Shown piece after piece: positions 58,394 to 64,000 of a stretch of DNA of 64,000 nucleotides. The notes beneath the pieces are model-generated. The model saw nothing but the letters and a program-made list of their open reading frames with translations. It had not been told where the DNA came from and searched no databases. The number at the start of each line of letters is the position of its first letter. Within the stretch, counting starts at the first letter, position 1. Made by a program: the position numbers and the translations under genes. The stretch is from Filosporella fistucella (lineage: Eukaryota > Ascomycota > Leotiomycetes > Helotiales): NCBI GenBank assembly GCA_030077755.1, contig JAQJZZ010000011.1, positions 930,001-994,000 on the forward strand, given 5' to 3'.

Positions 58394-59092
58394 TCACTCC
58401 ACAACCAAAATAACAGCAAATCCATCCCATTCTTTAGGTCCTACCGTCTGTATAGCCGTACACTCAACTCTCTTCTCATTCTTTAACCACTCAAACGCAT
58501 CCCTAACCCCTTGACTCTGTGCATCCCCCTCAACAACATCCAGCACCTGCCCATACCTAACAACATTATCCAACACAATCACAGCTCCCACCCTACTAAA
58601 CTCGAGCGCAAACTCTAGATACCCCACATTATTCTCTTTATCCGCATCAATAAACACCATATCAAACTTCCCTTCTCTCTCTACCTCTCCCCTCATGCTC
58701 CCAAGCGTCTCCAACGCCTTCCCAACTCTCACATCCACAGTCTTCTCAAATCCTGCATTCTTAATATTCTCTCTCGCAACCTCTGCATGTCTCTCCTCCA
58801 TCTCCAGACTCACTACTTTTCCGCCCTGTCCCACTGCACGCGCAAACCAGATCGCTGAGTACCCGCCCAAAGTGCCGATTTCGAGCACCCGTTTGGCGGA
58901 TATCATTTTAGCGAGGAGGTAGTGGTGTTTTCCTTCATTGGGGGAGACGTCTATAGAGGGGATCCTGTGGAGAGAATTGGCTTGGAGACAGGCGGTTTGA
59001 GAGGGAAGTTGTTGGACGAGTGTGTTTTCGATCCAGGTGTTTGCTTTGTTGAATTTGAGGAGGGTGGATTTGGGGAATGAGAGGATGGGCAT
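58394..59092 (-). CDS. S-adenosylmethionine-dependent O-methyltransferase (catechol/CCoA type)
   Basis: This is a single exon of 232 aa starting at ATG 59092, the normal length for the Methyltransf_3 family. RVLEIGTLGGYSAIWFARA (68-86) is the SAM-binding glycine motif, and KVVSLEMEERHAEVA supplies the acidic ribose contact. FIDADKENN (148-156) carries the catalytic and metal-binding Asp, and VIVLDNVVRYG carries the second metal ligand Asp-Asn. Such enzymes methylate catechol-like hydroxyls of small molecules with Mg2+. No secondary-metabolite genes are adjacent, so the substrate is open. Confidence 0.93.
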   Translation of the reverse strand: MPILSFPKSTLLKFNKANTWIENTLVQQLPSQTACLQANSLHRIPSIDVSPNEGKHHYLLAKMISAKRVLEIGTLGGYSAIWFARAVGQGGKVVSLEMEERHAEVARENIKNAGFEKTVDVRVGKALETLGSMRGEVEREGKFDMVFIDADKENNVGYLEFALEFSRVGAVIVLDNVVRYGQVLDVVEGDAQSQGVRDAFEWLKNEKRVECTAIQTVGPKEWDGFAVILVVE

Positions 59093-59980
59093 GGTTGTGT
59101 GTTGAGGGGTTTGGGTACTTTGTAATAGAACTGGATTGTAGAGCTTGTGATAGTGAGGATAGCAGTCGTGGGAGAAGAATGATATGTGAGATGAGAGATA
59201 ATCAGAGGGGAGAGGAAAAGAGAGCAGGTATAAGTTTATATACTCCTTCGATGCCGGATTTTATTTCTATCACCGATCCCCTTACATCCATAGGTTTCCC
59301 AATTATCTTCCATCCCTATCCCTCCACATACTTAGATTTCTTACTCCTCATTTTCTGACTCACACTCACGAGCTCAATCAATGAGGTTGAAAAATGGAAG
59401 TACGGAGTTCGCTATATCTAACTCCGTACTTTAGTATCAGCCAGTAACCAATCAGATAAGATGCGTGTAAAATAGATGCTGTTGGTAGTGCTGATGCTGG
59501 AATTATCTGATGGATTGATAAGGTAGCTGCGGGGTATACGTAGTTCTCTGGTGCCTGGGAAGCTAGCTGTAATCGTGATTTGTTTGGGCTTTTGTTGGTT
59601 TAGTTATGATATATTGAGCGACGCGTATATACGGACTCGATGCGATAAGAGAGAAATCCAACATACGGAGTCAGCTCGGTAGGATATTCTTGGGCCAATA
59701 AGGAAGGCTACTGGGGGTTTCGTTGTAAAGTGCATGATAGAGCTGAGAACTCATAGATCTTAGCATGTAGTCGTCTAATGGCTTCGGTGCATCGTGATAG
59801 CTCATAAACAAGTTCACATCATCGTACAAATATGGTTTCAGTGTATGGATTTCCATATAGACAAACTAGAGGAATTACTAGAAAGTTGTACAGATTCAGC
59901 TTCCCAAATCACATGATAGTACAACACATTTGATACCCCATTCCAATAAACACCAAACGCCTTGTTTGAAGTCCTGTTAT
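59093..59980. other. Upstream of the O-methyltransferase; contains a 12-bp inverted repeat
   Basis: AAGTACGGAGTT (59398-59409) and AACTCCGTACTT (59420-59431) form a perfect inverted repeat with a 10-nt spacer. Apart from this, no gene or element is recognised between the O-methyltransferase start and the ipi1 stop. Confidence 0.55.
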
Positions 59981-61397
59981 CTATGGGGTATCATCAACAG
60001 AAGCATAATCCTTCATTCCTTCCTTCAGAGCTTTTGCCAATGTAGCAGCAGCGCGTCCTGCTTCACCGCCCTCTTTCTTTGCATTTTCAACACCAACTTG
60101 GACAATAGCATGGAAGCGCTTCTCAAATACTCGTTGTCGGTCCTCCCTATCGATATACATCTCTCCTTCTTCATCCCTGGAAGATCCGAATAGATTCAGA
60201 TGCGCAAAGGCGTTAGACCTCGTCGGAATCATATTCGTTGAGAAGTCCATTAACGGGAACATCCCACCAGACACATGAACAACAGCATCATTCTCTTCCT
60301 CTACTAATCCAGCTCTTAGAAATTTCGCTAAGACAGTAAGTTGTCTTGGGAATATCTTTCCTGCTTTCCCGAAAGAAACCTTGGTGGTCGAAGTCCATTT
60401 ACTTGATCCGCTGCTCACAGCCCAGCCCATCATACTCATAAAGCTCTTTAGTGTTTTGACCCAGCCGCCAGGACAAGTCACCACGTCTTCACCAGCTATT
60501 TCGAGCAGCCATTCAAGAACAGCGAGAGCATCGGTCCGGATTTCAGGGGCGAGATGTGTCATTCCTGCACGAATATAGAGGAGTGCGGATTCAGCCCTGT
60601 CGGCGACATCGTTCGCTGGTAAGAGACGAAGGAGCTTGAGAAGTTGGGTACGGACGGAAGGGGATCCATCTAAAATTAGAGGAAGCAATTTGGGGAGAAG
60701 AATTGCAGTTGGGAGTGGGAGAGGCGTGTTAACAGGTTTCGAGGCGAGTTGTGTGGTGAGGTACGAGAGAGCATCTCTTCTCTGGGATTCGGTTTTGGAC
60801 GACGAAGCGAGTGAGAGATAGTGAGAAAATTGTGAGGCGGATGATGGTGCGCTTGTTGTGAGAGATTGTTGATTGACGACAATTGCTAAGAGGGGTGAGC
60901 AGATGAACGGATACTGGGTGCGAGCTTGGGGTCGAATAGACAAGATGAATAGATGTAAATATAAGAAATGAAGCTACAACAAGGACATATATATGATGAT
61001 GAAACGCTGGTTGGGTTTATAGACATGCAGTATAACGTATGAGAGAATATTACTCATTAGGCAGTGCATTCTTTTCATTGGGAAGGATCATGAAAATCTA
61101 TTGTGACCTGCTCAACTCTGAGCATTTCATGAGAGATAGCAAAGTTTGGTGGGGACGAATTTGAAGCAACTGAAAGCGAACAATGTGGAGGGAACGAAAA
61201 TCGGAATTAATCATGATAGCCTACATTTGGATTTGAAACTGGTATCTGTGAAATTGTCTGCCTTTGCTTTCGTTTTCCCAACTCGCAGTTTAGGTTTCTA
61301 GCCATCAGGTCAATTCACAAGATGGAGTTGGTGAGGAGGGTCCACTCACCTGGAAGTCCTTCTTCTTCTCTTTCTTCTTCCGGGCACTTGAACCCAT
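59981..61397 (-). CDS. ipi1: Pre-rRNA-processing protein Ipi1 (Rix1 complex)
   Basis: The model is complement(join(59981..60885,61225..61297,61350..61397)), 341 aa. The short first exon encodes MGSSARKKKEKKKDFQ and splices in phase to KPKLRVGKTKAKADNFTDTS, the conserved Ipi1/Tex10 N-terminus. After a long intron (60886-61224, 339 nt) it continues IVVNQQSL into HEAT-like helices (FSHYLSLASS, LPLILDGSPSVRTQLLKLL, EIRTDALAVLEWLLE). Ipi1 works with Rix1/Ipi2 and Ipi3 and the AAA protein Rea1 in removing ITS2 and maturing the pre-60S particle in the nucleolus and nucleoplasm. The length is typical of the fungal protein. It is divergently transcribed from the roadblock gene, with 274 bp between the start codons. 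Confidence 0.93.
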
Positions 61398-61671
61398 TGT
61401 GACAAGTTGAATCTGACACAGTGAAATACAATCAGCACGTAGATAGGTATAAATTCGTCAGTACGAGAATTATATTTTCTTCGTTTGGCGGGGGTTGGGC
61501 CGAACATCAGCCGAAGCCACGCTAGTAATCGAGCTTGAGCTTCTGGGGCTGGAACAGTTGACTCGGGTTGTCCCTCTTCGTTGTTCACAAATTGACAGTA
61601 CAAATTTCTTCCAATCTACTCGTAGTTCTGCACCATTTCAACTGCTACAGCTTACATTACATACATTTACT
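61398..61671. promoter_or_regulatory. Shared divergent promoter of ipi1 and the roadblock gene
   Basis: Only 274 bp separate the two start codons, so the genes share a short bidirectional promoter. No specific factor site was recognised. Confidence 0.6.
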
Positions 61672-62112
61672 ATGGAGGAAACGATTCAGAGGCTTTCGTC
61701 CAAACCTGGGGTTACAGCGACTGTAGTAATCGACCGAGAAACAAGGACAGTTCTGCAGGCAAAAGGGACGATGAATGGCACAAGTGTATCTAGTGCAGGA
61801 GGAATCCAATTCTCACCAAATACCACATCTACCTCTACTGCAACGCCCGAAGAGTCTGAAGCAAGCACTGGTGGAGATATCAATGAATTTGCTTCCCTGA
61901 TCTGGAACTATGTCAACTCCTCGGCACAACTCGTACAAAGCTTGGATACAGAGGTAAGGATATACAGTCCTGAAGTGCATCATTCAGAGCTGAATTTCGT
62001 GGAACAGGATGACCTGAAGCTTCTTCAACTTCGAACGAAAAAGAACGAGCTTATTATTGTTCCAGACTCGAAGTTCATATTTGTCGTCGTCCATGATGCG
62101 AAATCGGCATAA
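61672..62112 (+). CDS. Dynein light chain roadblock/LC7-type protein
   Basis: The model is join(61672..61953,62008..62112), 128 aa. The start is set at ATG 61672 because the open frame upstream is not conserved. The intron (61954-62007) removes an unlike segment and joins LDTE to DDLKLLQLRTKKNELII. The landmarks are PGVTATVVIDRETRTVLQ, an internal Ser/Thr-rich insertion usual in fungi, and the C-terminal strand block IVPDSKFIFVVVHD. Roadblock proteins dimerise and bind the dynein intermediate chain, helping minus-end-directed transport and nuclear migration in hyphae. Confidence 0.92.
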   Translation: MEETIQRLSSKPGVTATVVIDRETRTVLQAKGTMNGTSVSSAGGIQFSPNTTSTSTATPEESEASTGGDINEFASLIWNYVNSSAQLVQSLDTEVRIYSPEVHHSELNFVEQDDLKLLQLRTKKNELIIVPDSKFIFVVVHDAKSA

Positions 62113-63725
62113 TCAGTGATTCGAATTCCTTTTAGCATTGCAAAGCACTATGATACCCTGGGATGGATTGGCGTTGGAGCGTTGATGGCATACTGAAGGC
62201 TTTACACATTCATCCCTTCTAGTGGATGTTTGAAGAACGAAATCATTCGATATGCTTGCTGGCTTCCTTTGAGGCCGGCATTTCGTCCTGGCGGATTTCA
62301 GATCGGATAGTGAAAGTCTGCAGTGGTCATTATAAGTGGTTTACAGATGCTGCTATGATAGCTAGCTGGCATAAGGGAAGCTGATGTGATATTATGCTGC
62401 AGTCTCACACTTACTCATCTCCTCTCAAGCTTGGACAGGTAGTTTTCAATATCGGCACACGCAAATTCTCAGAAAGGAAATGAAATGACAGCTCTCCGAT
62501 CTGGCACTAAGATGTCTTACCGGATAGGTTGTTTCAATGCTGCAAAATTCCAATTCCTGATCCTCCAATGGTGAGCCTGTGCCGCAACCTCAACGGGCAG
62601 GGCATTTGCATCTGGGATGTTTAATCTTTCCAAATAGCCAATAATGGTGTTTATGCCCTCCTCGGCTGACAAGGCTGAAAAGCAGTAAACTCTTAAAAGA
62701 AGTCCACCATCCTAAAGTCTCACGCTTTCCAGGAACGAGGGCTGAAAAGCATGGGATTCGGCAAGGATGACAGCTCAAAATTTGTGGTCGAGGACCAATA
62801 CTTCTACCGTTGAGAAGCAATTGACAATGCCACCGGTCCGACAGCTTAGCCTCTAATTGCCTAGTAATACCCCTAATTGACTTCTCTAACGTCCATGCTA
62901 CCTTTCAACGTCCCACTATCTTCATGAAACAAGTTTTCTAGCTGAAGATAGCCTCAATCACGACAAATTAGGACTCGTCGAGCATAGAGGAGCTCCAGAG
63001 CTCTCATGGCCAAGTTGACCAACATGCGAGCAGCTGGATAGTGGACGATGACAGCGTTGACGCGCCAAGAAACGTCACGTCGCATCAGTAATCGCGCTGT
63101 AATCGGCCGCCTGCAAAATGCAAATGCAATGCATTTGGCGAACCTGGCAGCTGGCAAACATCCTGGCGAACATCACAAGCTCGACTGGCCAGGCTTTGCT
63201 CACCCCATTTTCAATCCTGCTTCCCCCTTCAAGTTTCCCCCAAGGTTCCCAGGATGACACGGCAGACTCCCACTTGATCCGCTTGGAGGGCTCGATGAAC
63301 TGGATACCGTCAATGGTATTGGATCGCGACAGGATCCATCTAGATTCCAATCCGTGCAATACGCCATGCTTCCATGCTATCAAGCAAACATTTATTAACT
63401 ACCTACCAAACAAACCCTGTGCTGGTCTGGAAAGCCAGCCAGCCTGGCAAGCGTCCGACATCTCACCACCTCTTCCACTTGACTGCCCGCAGCTACTGCA
63501 AACATTGCTTCCCTCTGCATTGTCTTGCATATCCATGACTACCCGGATTTACTCTCTCTTCTTCTCTGGTTTAAAGATTGAGATTGCCACAGAAGCCACC
63601 ATATCACTGTCTCGGTTTTTGGATCTTATTTCTTCTTCCATTTCTTTTTGTCTTACGTCCAATTGCATTCGGCCTGATGACCTTGAGCTTCTTTTCTTCA
63701 AGTAGTGCGCCGTTTCTTCTGCATC
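62113..63725. other. Intergenic with promoter of the last gene
   Basis: No gene is supported. An open frame from 63118 to 63705 has no family resemblance and runs into CT-rich leader sequence just before the next start codon. It is more likely promoter and 5' untranslated sequence. Confidence 0.5.
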
Positions 63726-64000
63726 ATGCCGTCGTTTTCCTTCTTGAAAACCCCACGAGCAGAATCCAAGAAAGTGATGGGTGGTCCAAGTGATGGCCGG
63801 GTCAGCCTCGACCATGATGCATCAGAGAAGGTGCAACGGAAACGCGATTACTTCAGAAGTCTGCTAAAGATACCTGCTCTTTCATCGGAATCAAGAGCAA
63901 ACCGTCGAAGAAGTGGACAGTCCTCGGTATGATATATGCCTCTTAAATTTCTTATCGTTCCTTCCACTATCATGTACACAGCCTCGCCTCAGCTGTGCAT
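63726..64000 (+). CDS. Unidentified protein, N-terminal part (runs off the right edge)
   Basis: The first exon, 63726-63926, encodes 67 residues starting MPSFSFLKTPRAESKKV, with a basic Arg/Ser-rich end (RANRRRSGQSS). A probable intron 63927-63981 (GTATGA donor, CACAG acceptor) leads to a second exon cut by the window end. The start is chosen from its CT-rich upstream leader and the clean splice site. The family cannot be told from this short basic region. Confidence 0.5.

Noticed and set aside
63118..63705. 195-residue frame before the last gene
   Set aside because: No domain, ends in CT-rich leader just upstream of a better start codon; taken as 5' untranslated or promoter DNA.

Overview
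The window looks like nuclear chromosomal DNA of a filamentous ascomycete (Pezizomycotina). The genes are split by short GT-AG introns, many of exactly 47 nt with a CTAAC/CTAAT-like branch site near the acceptor. The recognisable proteins are fungal: an AreA/NIT2-type GATA factor with the DUF1752 N-terminal region, the DASH kinetochore subunit Hsk3, the Rix1-complex protein Ipi1, a WSC-domain wall protein, a CREG-like protein and an unfused 40S ribosomal protein S30. A Leotiomycete (Helotiales) host is my guess from protein flavour; I could not test it. All exon-intron models were built by hand from reading frames, splice signals and family conservation.

Layout. 0-5.2 kb: end of a tetraspanin gene, a ZIP zinc transporter and an MFSD5-type MFS transporter. 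6-23 kb: a dense run of glycan genes. These are a fungal glycosyltransferase-like protein, a DUF5672 protein, an acyltransferase-3, a nucleotide-sugar transporter that appears spliced in frame to a glycosyltransferase-like domain, a nucleotidyltransferase-HAD-kinase triple fusion, a second acyltransferase-3 and a GT92/DUF23-like transferase. A dead Tc1/mariner element sits between the two divergent halves. 25-32.5 kb: a seven-helix membrane protein, a DUF262 nuclear-type protein, a CREG-like secreted protein and rps30. 32.5-37 kb: a gene-poor stretch with a degenerate pyrimidine-rich minisatellite. 37-40.3 kb: the areA-type gene. 40.3-48.6 kb: about 8 kb with no gene I can support. 48.6-53.5 kb: a WSC sensor, hsk3 and a small cysteine-rich secreted protein. 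53.9-55.3 kb: two oppositely oriented repeat arrays meeting at a hairpin. 55.8-64 kb: a truncated-looking transcription factor, an O-methyltransferase, ipi1 and a roadblock dynein light chain sharing a promoter, and the start of one more gene.

The most interesting part is the 6-23 kb cluster. Its content is what is needed to make and decorate a surface or secreted glycan: sugar activation (nucleotidyltransferase plus phosphatase and kinase-like domains), Golgi import of the activated sugar (transporter), transfer (several type II membrane transferases) and O-acylation (two membrane acyltransferases). It resembles a bacterial capsule locus in logic but is built of intron-containing fungal genes. 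The proposed transporter-transferase fusion and the three-domain activation enzyme are the unusual parts. One expected splice acceptor in the fusion gene reads GG instead of AG, so this allele may be damaged.
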